Of a DNA stretch of 6,838 nucleotides, positions 1 to 5,498 are shown piece after piece. The stretch is from Bacteroidales bacterium (GTDB taxonomy: Bacteria > Bacteroidota > Bacteroidia > Bacteroidales > UBA932). Under the pieces are notes generated by a model that was not told the origin of the DNA, made no database searches, and saw only the letters and a program-made list of their open reading frames with translations. Numbering within the stretch: the stretch's first letter is position 1; every line of letters starts with the position of its first letter. A program made the translations under genes and the position numbers. The stretch is from contig JAFVDC010000108.1 in assembly GCA_017478685.1 (NCBI GenBank), positions 1 to 6,838 on the forward strand. The letters run 5' to 3'.

Positions 1-955
1 TGAGGGCCCTGGCCTCTTTTTCATCAAACTGCTCCTGGGCCTTTTCCACAAGGGAAACCACATCTCCCATGCCCAGGATACGGTCTGCGATACGCTGAGG
101 ATGGAAAACGTCCAGGGATTCCAGCTTTTCTCCGGAGGAGACAAACTTGATGGGTTTGCCAACCACTGCCTTGATGGAAAGCGCGGCACCGCCACGGGTA
201 TCACCGTCCATCTTGGTAAGCACAACGCCGTCGAAGTCCAGGCGGTCGTTGAAGGCCTTTGCAGTTTCCACTGCGTCCTGGCCGGTCATGGCATCCACCA
301 CAAACAGGGTTTCAGTGGGGTTCACAGCCTTGTGCAGGGCAGATATCTCGTTCATGAGCTCCTCATCCACGGCAAGGCGGCCGGCGGTATCCACAATAAC
401 AACCGGGAAACCTTCGGCCTTGGCCTTACGGACGGCATTCTGCGCTATCTTGATGGGGTCCTTCTCCCCTTCCTCCGTGTAAACGGGAACGTCAATGCTC
501 TCTGCGAGGACCTTGAGCTGCTCTATTGCGGCGGGGCGGAAGGTGTCGCAGGCAGCAAGGAGGACCTTCATCCCCTTCTTGGATTTAAGGTGGAGGGCCA
601 GCTTTGCGCTGAATGTGGTTTTACCGGAACCGTTGAGGCCGGCCACCAGCACCACGCCGGGGTTTCCCTTCACATTGATTTCCTGAGCCGAAGAGCCCAT
701 GAAATCCGCGAGTTCGTCCCTCATGATCTTCACCATCATCTGCTGGGGCTTCACGGCGGTAAGGACACCTGTGCCGATAGCCTTGTCCTTGACCCGGCCA
801 CAGAAATCCTTGGCAACCTTGTAGCTGACGTCGGCGTCCAGAAGGGCTTTGCGGATATCCTTGACGGTTTCCGCGACGTTGATTTCAGTTATTTTTCCTT
901 CACCTTTGAGTATCTTGAAAGATCTCTCCAGTCTCTCCTGTAAATTCTCAAACAT
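1..955 (-). CDS. ffh: Signal recognition particle protein Ffh (SRP54 GTPase), C-terminus cut by window edge
   Basis: Ffh is the GTPase of the signal recognition particle. With 4.5S/SRP RNA it binds signal sequences on translating ribosomes and docks with FtsY at the inner membrane to deliver membrane proteins. Read on the minus strand from ATG at 955, 318 codons are open to the window edge with no stop. The N domain is a helical bundle at about residues 1-95. The G domain shows the P-loop GLNGSGKTT (106-114), the DTFRPAA motif (137-143), DTAGR (189-193) and TKMDGD (247-252), all diagnostic for SRP GTPases rather than other P-loop proteins. The closing NG segment with FHPQRIADRILGMGD lies near residues 291-306. 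Family members are about 440-455 residues, so the methionine-rich M domain that binds RNA and signal peptide lies outside the window. FtsY is unlikely: the N-terminus MFENLQERLERSF is Ffh-like and there is no acidic A domain. The start is supported by a promoter box 19 bases upstream. Confidence 0.97.
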   Translation of the reverse strand, partial: MFENLQERLERSFKILKGEGKITEINVAETVKDIRKALLDADVSYKVAKDFCGRVKDKAIGTGVLTAVKPQQMMVKIMRDELADFMGSSAQEINVKGNPGVVLVAGLNGSGKTTFSAKLALHLKSKKGMKVLLAACDTFRPAAIEQLKVLAESIDVPVYTEEGEKDPIKIAQNAVRKAKAEGFPVVIVDTAGRLAVDEELMNEISALHKAVNPTETLFVVDAMTGQDAVETAKAFNDRLDFDGVVLTKMDGDTRGGAALSIKAVVGKPIKFVSSGEKLESLDVFHPQRIADRILGMGDVVSLVEKAQEQFDEKEARAL

Positions 956-966
956 AAGCGTGTTTT

Positions 967-981
967 TATCTTGCAAAGATA
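967..981. repeat. Inverted repeat over the ffh -7 box
   Basis: TATCTT (967-972) and AAGATA (976-981) form a perfect 6-bp inverted repeat around the spacer GCA. It covers the whole ffh -7 element and the predicted start region. It could be an operator half-site pair, or could simply reflect a near-symmetric -7 box; nothing else in the sequence decides this. Confidence 0.4.
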
Positions 982-1004
982 CTAAAACTTACGTTCATAA
1001 GAAA
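974..1004 (-). promoter_or_regulatory. Bacteroidetes-type promoter of ffh
   Basis: On the minus strand TATCTTTG (981 down to 974) is a perfect match to the Bacteroidetes -7 consensus TAnnTTTG. Nineteen bases upstream lies a T-run ending in TTTC (1004-1001), a one-mismatch version of the -33 TTTG. Transcription would start near 968-970, giving a leader of about 13-15 bases before the ffh ATG at 955. The assignment is by consensus and position only. Confidence 0.7.
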
Positions 1005-1007
1005 AAA

Positions 1008-1048
1008 GAAACGTTTCATGTGTTGTTTCACGTTTTCCCGTGGAAACA
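1008..1048. repeat. Pair of adjacent dyads, the second resembling a split parS site
   Basis: GAAACGTTTC at 1008-1017 is a perfect 10-bp palindrome. Just downstream TGTTTCACG (1024-1032) pairs with CGTGGAAACA (1039-1048), with one bulged G and a 6-base loop. The two arms look like the halves of the ParB-binding site parS (consensus TGTTTCACGTGAAACA) pushed apart by an insert. GTTTCA occurs twice, at 1013 and 1025. No run of T follows, so this is not a standard terminator. It lies upstream of both the ffh promoter and the lipoprotein gene and could serve either. Confidence 0.4.
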
Positions 1049-1097
1049 TTTTCAAAAGTTTTGCTGTTTGCATATGATGGATTACGGAAAAGCCTCA

Positions 1098-1105
1098 TAC
1101 CTTCG
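1098..1105 (+). promoter_or_regulatory. Weak candidate -7 box for the lipoprotein gene
   Basis: TACCTTCG differs from the Bacteroidetes -7 consensus TAnnTTTG at one base, and the surrounding ATACCTTCGCA strongly resembles the common ATACCTTTGCA context. It would start transcription near 1109-1111, leaving a leader of about 13-15 bases before the ATG at 1124. The nearest TTTG upstream (1067-1070) is 27 bases away rather than the usual 19-21, so no good -33 element is present. Confidence 0.4.
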
Positions 1106-1123
1106 CAAAAACCACTTTGCACC

Positions 1124-2212
1124 ATGAAAACTACACTTAAAATGATGGCGACGACCCTGCTGGCGGCGGGGCTCGCGGCATGTGACGACTTTGGAAAATT
1201 CCCTTCGGCCGACACCCACGGAGAACTCCGGTGGAGCATGGACAAGGAGTCCGTAGCAAAGGCGGGGGCGGAGATTCCGGACACCAACGACTTCCTCCTT
1301 AAAATTACGGACGGCAAGGGAGTGGTCCTCTACGAAGGCACCTACGGGGATTCTCCGTCCAAACTCACCGTCCCGGAAGGGAGTTATACTCTCAGGATTG
1401 TTTCGGCAGAATTCACCACCCCGGCATTCAACCATCCGGTTTACGGGGACGAACAGGTTGTGGTGATAAGGGCCGGGGAAAGCGCCACGGTTACGCTACG
1501 CTGCTCCCTCCTTAACTGTGGGATAAGGCTCAAGACGGCCCCGGATTTTCTCACCAGTTTCCCGGGCGGGGTGCTTTATGTAGCACAGGGAACGGCAAAA
1601 CTCATGTACGCCTACAGGGAAAACCGGATAGCCTATTTCATGCCCGGAGAGGTGTCGGTGGTCCTTTATGATAAAGGGAAGGAGGAGACTCTTTTCACGC
1701 GTACGCTTGAGGCAAGGCAGATCCTTACGGTGAGTATATCGGCCCCAGGAGAACCTGGCGGAGCGGAATCGTCCATAAAGGTACAACTGGACACCTCTAA
1801 GGTATGGCTCCAGGATTCCTGGGTTATAGGCGGGGACAATTCCGGGAACGGGCAGGGAGGGTCTGTACCGGATGCCCTGTCCGTGGCCGAAGCTTTTGAG
1901 AAAACCGGCTCCAAAGATGTCTGGGTGTACGGTTACATTGTGGGCGGAGACCTAACCACCTCTTCCAGCGGGGAGGTTAAGACCTCCGGAATCACCAAGG
2001 CGACGCACCTTGCAATGGCCGACAGGTCCACTGTCAAGGACAAGGCTCAGTGCCTTGCCGTGGAACTGCCCGCCGGAAAGGTGAGGGATGCCCTCAACCT
2101 TGTAGCACACCCGGACCTTATAGGCACAAGGGTATACGTAAAGGGAGAGATAGTGGAAAAGTACTTAGGCACCCGGGGGCTTAAGGGGACCTCAGACTAC
2201 ATTATGAAATAG
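1124..2212 (+). CDS. Predicted surface lipoprotein with DUF4493-like and DUF6359-like domains
   Basis: This 362-residue protein has no known function. It begins with a lipoprotein signal peptide: basic start MKTTLK, hydrophobic stretch, and lipobox LAAC with the lipidated Cys at residue 20. The residues after it (Asp-Asp) resemble acidic Bacteroidetes surface-export signals, so outer-membrane and possibly cell-surface location is inferred. Residues about 33-225 are beta-rich and match the DUF4493 pattern: GELRWSMD, then F-LLKITD-GKGVVLYEG, a PEGSYTLRI turn, PAFNHPVYGDEQVVVIRAGE and a following TLRCSLLNCGIRL strand. A Gly/Asn/Ser linker (about 236-248) leads to a C-terminal domain (about 251-362) with SVAEAFEKTGSKDVWVYGYIVGG and VYVKGEIVEKYLG, typical of DUF6359, which is OB-fold-like. 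Domain names come from remembered patterns, not a search. The ATG at 1124 is chosen over an in-frame ATG at 1040 because it starts a clean signal peptide and follows a candidate promoter. Its stop TAG touches the stop of the convergent gene. Confidence 0.85.
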   Translation: MKTTLKMMATTLLAAGLAACDDFGKFPSADTHGELRWSMDKESVAKAGAEIPDTNDFLLKITDGKGVVLYEGTYGDSPSKLTVPEGSYTLRIVSAEFTTPAFNHPVYGDEQVVVIRAGESATVTLRCSLLNCGIRLKTAPDFLTSFPGGVLYVAQGTAKLMYAYRENRIAYFMPGEVSVVLYDKGKEETLFTRTLEARQILTVSISAPGEPGGAESSIKVQLDTSKVWLQDSWVIGGDNSGNGQGGSVPDALSVAEAFEKTGSKDVWVYGYIVGGDLTTSSSGEVKTSGITKATHLAMADRSTVKDKAQCLAVELPAGKVRDALNLVAHPDLIGTRVYVKGEIVEKYLGTRGLKGTSDYIMK

Positions 2213-3658
2213 CTAGAATTCCCGGTAGAAAAGACGCACGAAACGGGACTTGAGGTCATTCCAGAAAGGCCTGGAACGAAGCCACAACTCAAGGGTCCAC
2301 TCCCTGGCGCCATCCATGCGGGAAATAAAGTCTTTACGGAAATCGGCGGCGGTTTCCCTGTCATAGATAAAGGCGTTTATCTCGCTGTTGATGGAAAAAC
2401 TCCTGACGTCAAGATTTGTTGCCCCGATAACGCACACGGAATTGTCAGAGACCATTGTCTTGGAGTGGTCGAACTCTCCGCCGGCCTCTATTATCTTGAC
2501 CCCGGCCTCAAGGCATTCGGCATAATAACCGCGGTTGAAAGAGCCCAGAAGAGGGGTGTCCACCTTTTTTGAGAGCATCACCCTCACGTCCACTCCCCTT
2601 AGCGCCGCGGCCTTCAGCGAGGTAAGGAAGGACACGGGCGGGACAAAGTAGGGAGTCTGGAAATAGACATATTCCCTGGCATTGTCCAGCACCCATTCAT
2701 AGGCCATCTGAGTGCTGGGCCAGGCGTAGTCGGCTTCGTCGGAGACAATCTGGACAGTAAGGCCGCCTTCACAGGGAGGCGCCGGAGAGAAATACTCTGA
2801 AAGGGGCTTTTCAACGTCTCCTTTGCAGCTTATCCAGGTGTCCAGGAACGAAGCCTGCAGGCATGAAACGGCCGGGCCCTCAATGCGGACATGGGTGTCT
2901 TTCCAATGATTGAAATAGTTGTCGTTGATGTTCATGCCGCCCATATAGCCAACCCTGCCGTCAATGACCACAATCTTGCGGTGCTGCTGGCAGTTGAGGC
3001 GCATGAGGAAAAGACGCAGCCCCTGCTTGAGACTTGTGTAACGGACAATCTTGACACCGGCATCTTCCATGGTTTTCCAGAAACTGCCCGGAACGTTTCG
3101 CGCCACCAAATTATTAAGGATAAAACGGACCTCAACGCCTTCAGTGGCCTTTTTTATGAGAATGTCGCGGATAAACTTACCGGAAGCGTCATTGCTAAAA
3201 CGGAAGTACTCCAGATGGATGGAATGCCGCGCCGCCAAAAAGTCATTGGAGAGAAGCTCCTTCTTGCGTGCACCCTTCTTGATTATTTCAAGCTTATTGC
3301 CGCCATATACCTTGTTGCCCTCCCAGGTGGAAAGGTTCAGGCGCACAAGGGGCTTCAGCCAGTTGTCAATCCCTTCCGGAACGTCATTGGGAAATAGTTC
3401 CGAATACACTTCCGGGGAGATTTCCTCCGACAGCCGGCGCCGGAACTCCCGGTGAATGAAATCACGGTCTTTGGCGGTACGGTAATCCTTGCCGAAAACA
3501 ACATAGAGGATAAAACCGGTAACCGGGAGGAAAAACATGAGAAGAACCCACGCCATGGCAGTTTCCTGGACATTTTTGTCGCGGAGGACAAAGAAGCATA
3601 GCGCCAGCCTCAGAAGGACGGCAAATACTATGGAAACAATACCCTGATGCAGTATCAT
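2213..3658 (-). CDS. cls: Cardiolipin synthase, two-HKD phospholipase D family
   Basis: This membrane enzyme joins phosphatidyl groups to make cardiolipin, usually from two phosphatidylglycerols. The 481-residue reading has two N-terminal hydrophobic segments (about 4-25 and 34-55), a cytoplasmic linker, and two phospholipase D catalytic motifs: HRKIVVID (His226, Lys228, Asp233) followed by GRVGYMGGMNIND, and HSKTMVSD (His398, Lys400, Asp405) followed by GATNLDVRSFSINSE. FQTPYFVPP at about 333-341 is also typical. Length agrees with bacterial Cls (about 480). An in-frame ATG at 3676 would add MLSLCS, but those codons overlap a perfect -7 promoter box at 3665-3672, so a transcript from that promoter could not include them; the ATG at 3658 is preferred. 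It is divergent from the acyl-CoA ligase gene and convergent with the lipoprotein gene, with no terminator between the two stops. Both HKD motifs are intact, so an active enzyme is expected. A related PLD-type phosphatidyltransferase cannot be excluded. Confidence 0.93.
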   Translation of the reverse strand: MILHQGIVSIVFAVLLRLALCFFVLRDKNVQETAMAWVLLMFFLPVTGFILYVVFGKDYRTAKDRDFIHREFRRRLSEEISPEVYSELFPNDVPEGIDNWLKPLVRLNLSTWEGNKVYGGNKLEIIKKGARKKELLSNDFLAARHSIHLEYFRFSNDASGKFIRDILIKKATEGVEVRFILNNLVARNVPGSFWKTMEDAGVKIVRYTSLKQGLRLFLMRLNCQQHRKIVVIDGRVGYMGGMNINDNYFNHWKDTHVRIEGPAVSCLQASFLDTWISCKGDVEKPLSEYFSPAPPCEGGLTVQIVSDEADYAWPSTQMAYEWVLDNAREYVYFQTPYFVPPVSFLTSLKAAALRGVDVRVMLSKKVDTPLLGSFNRGYYAECLEAGVKIIEAGGEFDHSKTMVSDNSVCVIGATNLDVRSFSINSEINAFIYDRETAADFRKDFISRMDGAREWTLELWLRSRPFWNDLKSRFVRLFYREF

Positions 3659-3664
3659 ACTACA

Positions 3665-3672
3665 CAAAGATA
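3665..3672 (-). promoter_or_regulatory. -7 promoter box of the cardiolipin synthase gene
   Basis: Minus-strand TATCTTTG is a perfect TAnnTTTG match. Transcription would start about 4-6 bases downstream, near 3659-3661, only one to three bases before the ATG at 3658, so the message would be nearly leaderless. No TTTG is seen at the -33 spacing (near 3692-3695). Confidence 0.6.
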
Positions 3673-3684
3673 ACATATTTTTTG

Positions 3685-3692
3685 TATATTTG
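3685..3692 (+). promoter_or_regulatory. -7 promoter box of the acyl-CoA ligase gene
   Basis: TATATTTG is a perfect TAnnTTTG match on the plus strand. The predicted start near 3696-3698 gives a leader of about 16-18 bases before the GTG at 3714. No TTTG is present at the expected -33 position, which falls inside the opposing promoter. The box also rules out a TTG codon at 3690 as the translation start, since it lies within the box. Confidence 0.6.
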
Positions 3693-3702
3693 CATTCCCT
3701 GA

Positions 3703-3717
3703 ATGAACCATACGTGA
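3703..3717 (+). other. Four-codon upstream ORF overlapping the ligase start
   Basis: ATG AAC CAT ACG TGA encodes Met-Asn-His-Thr and stops at 3715-3717. Its TGA overlaps the in-frame GTG start of the ligase at 3714-3716 as GTGA, an arrangement typical of translational coupling. It is the only ATG between the predicted transcription start and the ligase. It may be chance; no conservation can be judged from one sequence. Confidence 0.3.
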
Positions 3718-5300
3718 AGAATTACCTTAAAAAACTTGAGGATCAGATACATCTGAATCCAGGGAAGCCAGCCCTCTGCGACTACGAGGGTGCAAGCTAT
3801 ACATATGCACAGGTAGCGGAACTCATAGAGCGCTACCACATCTTTTTCCAGACGGCCGGCATCAAGCCCGGAGACAAAATCGCCATCTGCGCCAGAAATT
3901 CGGCCCGGTGGGGAATACTCTTCTTTGCGGTCAACACCTATGAAGCCGTGGTGGTGCCCATCCTGGCCGATTTCACGGCCGCGGGCGTAACCAAGCTGAT
4001 CCATCACTCCGACAGCGTCCTGCTTATCGCAGACCCCGAAATCTGGGCACAGATGTCCCCGGAGAACATCCCCACGCTCCGCGGAGTCATTTCCTCCCGC
4101 GAGGAAAAGCTTCTGTGGCACCGTGACTCTGAAACCGCAAACGCCTGGGCCGACAGAGACACGCTCTTTGCCGAATGCTATCCGGGCGGTTTCAACCCCA
4201 CAGACGTTGTGTACCCGGAAAAAGATGACGCCCTTGCCTTCATAAACTACACCTCCGGCACCTCCGGAGACCCTAAGGGAGTCATGCTCACCTACGGCGC
4301 AATGTCCGACATCGTGGAAGTGTGCCAGAAAAAGCTCACAAACACTCCGGACAAACTTGTCTCCATGCTGCCGCTTGCCCATATGTACGGGCTTGCCATG
4401 GAGTTCATATACCCCTCCTGCACAGGCTTTACAATATGGTTCCTGGGGAAGCTGCCCTCTCCGTCGCTTCTTATAAACGCATACTCCGAAATCCAGCCCA
4501 GCCTTATGATAACGGTGCCGCTGGTCATGGAGAAACTGTATCAGACCCAGATACTTCCGCAGCTTTCCTCGCTTCCGGCCAGGGTCCCCTACCTCAGGAT
4601 TCCCTTCTACAAAGGCCTTGGCAAAAAACTCCTTCAATCCCTTGGCGGCCGCCTGGAGACCATCATCATTGGCGGCGCTCCCCTGGACCTTGAAGTAGAA
4701 GGCGGCTTCAGGAAGATAGGCCTTCCCTACGCCGTAGGATACGGCATGACCGAAGCCTGTCCCCTGCTCTCGCTGGAAACTCCCCTGCACTTTGAGCCCG
4801 GCTCCTGCGGCAAACCCACCCACAGCCTCAGGATAGACTCCTCGGACCCCGAACGCATTCCCGGAGAAATCCAGGCCCAGGGCCCCAACCTCACAATCGG
4901 CTATTACAAGAACCCTGAGGCCGATGCCAAAGCCTGGACACCGGACGGCTGGTTCCGCACCGGAGACCTTGGCGTCATGGACGAAGACGGCAACCTTTTC
5001 ATTAAAGGCCGAATCAAATCCATCATCCTATCTTCCTCCGGCCAGAACATTTATCCGGAAGAAGTGGAGCAGGTGCTCTCCAAACACCCCATGGTACAGG
5101 AATCTATTGTAATCGAGCGCGCCGGAAAGGTTGTTGCACTTGTGTATCCCAAGCCCGGCGTGGTCCCCTCCGAAGACCACATCCGGGACTACTCCAACCG
5201 CTCCCTGCCCGTGTTCAGCCAGATTTCCCGCGTAGAACTGGTAGACCTTCCCTTCGAGCGCACGGCAAAAGGTACCATCAAGAGGCACCTTTACAAATAG
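3714..5300 (+). CDS. AMP-forming acyl-CoA/acyl-ACP synthetase (ANL superfamily)
   Basis: The enzyme activates a carboxylic acid, probably a fatty acid, with ATP to an acyl-adenylate and then passes it to CoA or a carrier protein. The 528-residue protein has the ANL motifs in order: P-loop YTSGTSGDPKGV (179-190), PLAHMYGL (220-227), GGAPL (320-324), YGMTEACP (343-350), GWFRTGDLG with the ribose-binding Asp417 (412-420), hinge region KGRIKSIILSSSGQNIYPEEVE (431-452) and a C-terminal TAKGTIKR (517-524). Most relatives end in a T-x-x-GK-IKR arrangement, where the Lys after Gly is the adenylation lysine; here that place is Thr521 and a Lys sits before the Gly (Lys519). Overall form resembles long-chain fatty acid-CoA ligases, but the substrate cannot be read from the sequence. 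There is no signal peptide or clear membrane segment, so it is cytoplasmic. The start is GTG at 3714: the ATG at 3703 is out of frame, and a TTG at 3690 lies inside the promoter box. A terminator follows 38 bases after the stop. Confidence 0.9.
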   Translation: MKNYLKKLEDQIHLNPGKPALCDYEGASYTYAQVAELIERYHIFFQTAGIKPGDKIAICARNSARWGILFFAVNTYEAVVVPILADFTAAGVTKLIHHSDSVLLIADPEIWAQMSPENIPTLRGVISSREEKLLWHRDSETANAWADRDTLFAECYPGGFNPTDVVYPEKDDALAFINYTSGTSGDPKGVMLTYGAMSDIVEVCQKKLTNTPDKLVSMLPLAHMYGLAMEFIYPSCTGFTIWFLGKLPSPSLLINAYSEIQPSLMITVPLVMEKLYQTQILPQLSSLPARVPYLRIPFYKGLGKKLLQSLGGRLETIIIGGAPLDLEVEGGFRKIGLPYAVGYGMTEACPLLSLETPLHFEPGSCGKPTHSLRIDSSDPERIPGEIQAQGPNLTIGYYKNPEADAKAWTPDGWFRTGDLGVMDEDGNLFIKGRIKSIILSSSGQNIYPEEVEQVLSKHPMVQESIVIERAGKVVALVYPKPGVVPSEDHIRDYSNRSLPVFSQISRVELVDLPFERTAKGTIKRHLYK

Positions 5301-5338
5301 GCCGTGGAGACAATTCGCTGACAGTCATAACATTACAC

Positions 5339-5372
5339 AAAAACGTCTACCCGAAATCGGGCAGACGTTTTT
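5339..5372. terminator. Strong intrinsic terminator, hairpin with A- and T-tracts
   Basis: AAAAACGTCT (5339-5348) and CCCGA (5350-5354) pair with TCGGG (5357-5361) and AGACGTTTTT (5363-5372), broken by a single A/C mismatch and closed over a two-base AA loop. The run of five T at 5368-5372 gives rho-independent termination for the upstream acyl-CoA ligase gene. The matching A-tract would let it work on the minus strand too. It separates the ligase from htpG. Confidence 0.9.
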
Positions 5373-5420
5373 CGTTAAATACTTTCAAGTCAATATTTTA
5401 CCTCCACGGCGGCATTTAAC

Positions 5421-5433
5421 TGACAATATGTCA
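5421..5433. promoter_or_regulatory. Inverted repeat upstream of htpG, candidate operator
   Basis: TGACA (5421-5425) and TGTCA (5429-5433) are a perfect inverted repeat around ATA, 66 bases before the htpG start. It is not the CIRCE element bound by HrcA. No good TAnnTTTG box is visible between the terminator and htpG, so the promoter of this expected stress gene is not placed. The element could bind a regulator, or be chance, since 5-bp arms are short. Confidence 0.35.
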
Positions 5434-5498
5434 TAAATGGCCGGAGTGGCTCAAGATTTGACTCTCTACCTGCCAGAATACAACAAAAACAACATATT

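Noticed and set aside
101..943. 280-codon plus-strand ORF antisense to ffh
   Set aside because: It is the shadow of ffh, whose minus-strand reading has every SRP GTPase motif. The antisense protein shows no recognisable domain.
1024..1048. Rho-independent terminator
   Set aside because: The hairpin has a bulge and is not followed by a T-run on either strand, and no gene ends there.
1040..1123. 28-residue N-terminal extension of the lipoprotein from the ATG at 1040
   Set aside because: It would bury the lipoprotein signal peptide inside the protein and place the start within the inverted repeat and upstream of the candidate promoter box.
2891..3397. 168-codon plus-strand ORF inside cls
   Set aside because: It lies opposite the conserved HKD1 region of cardiolipin synthase and has no start signal or recognisable domain.
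3659..3676. Six-residue N-terminal extension of cardiolipin synthase from the ATG at 3676
   Set aside because: Its codons overlap the perfect -7 box at 3665-3672, and no other -7 box lies upstream. It remains possible if another promoter is used.
3660..4823. 387-codon minus-strand ORF antisense to the acyl-CoA ligase
   Set aside because: The plus-strand frame carries all ANL motifs. The long antisense frame is the kind produced by GC-rich codon bias, is Gly/His/Val rich and resembles no known family.
5028..5288. Minus-strand ORF antisense to the 3' end of the ligase
   Set aside because: It is a shadow frame over the conserved C-terminal ANL domain with no independent support.
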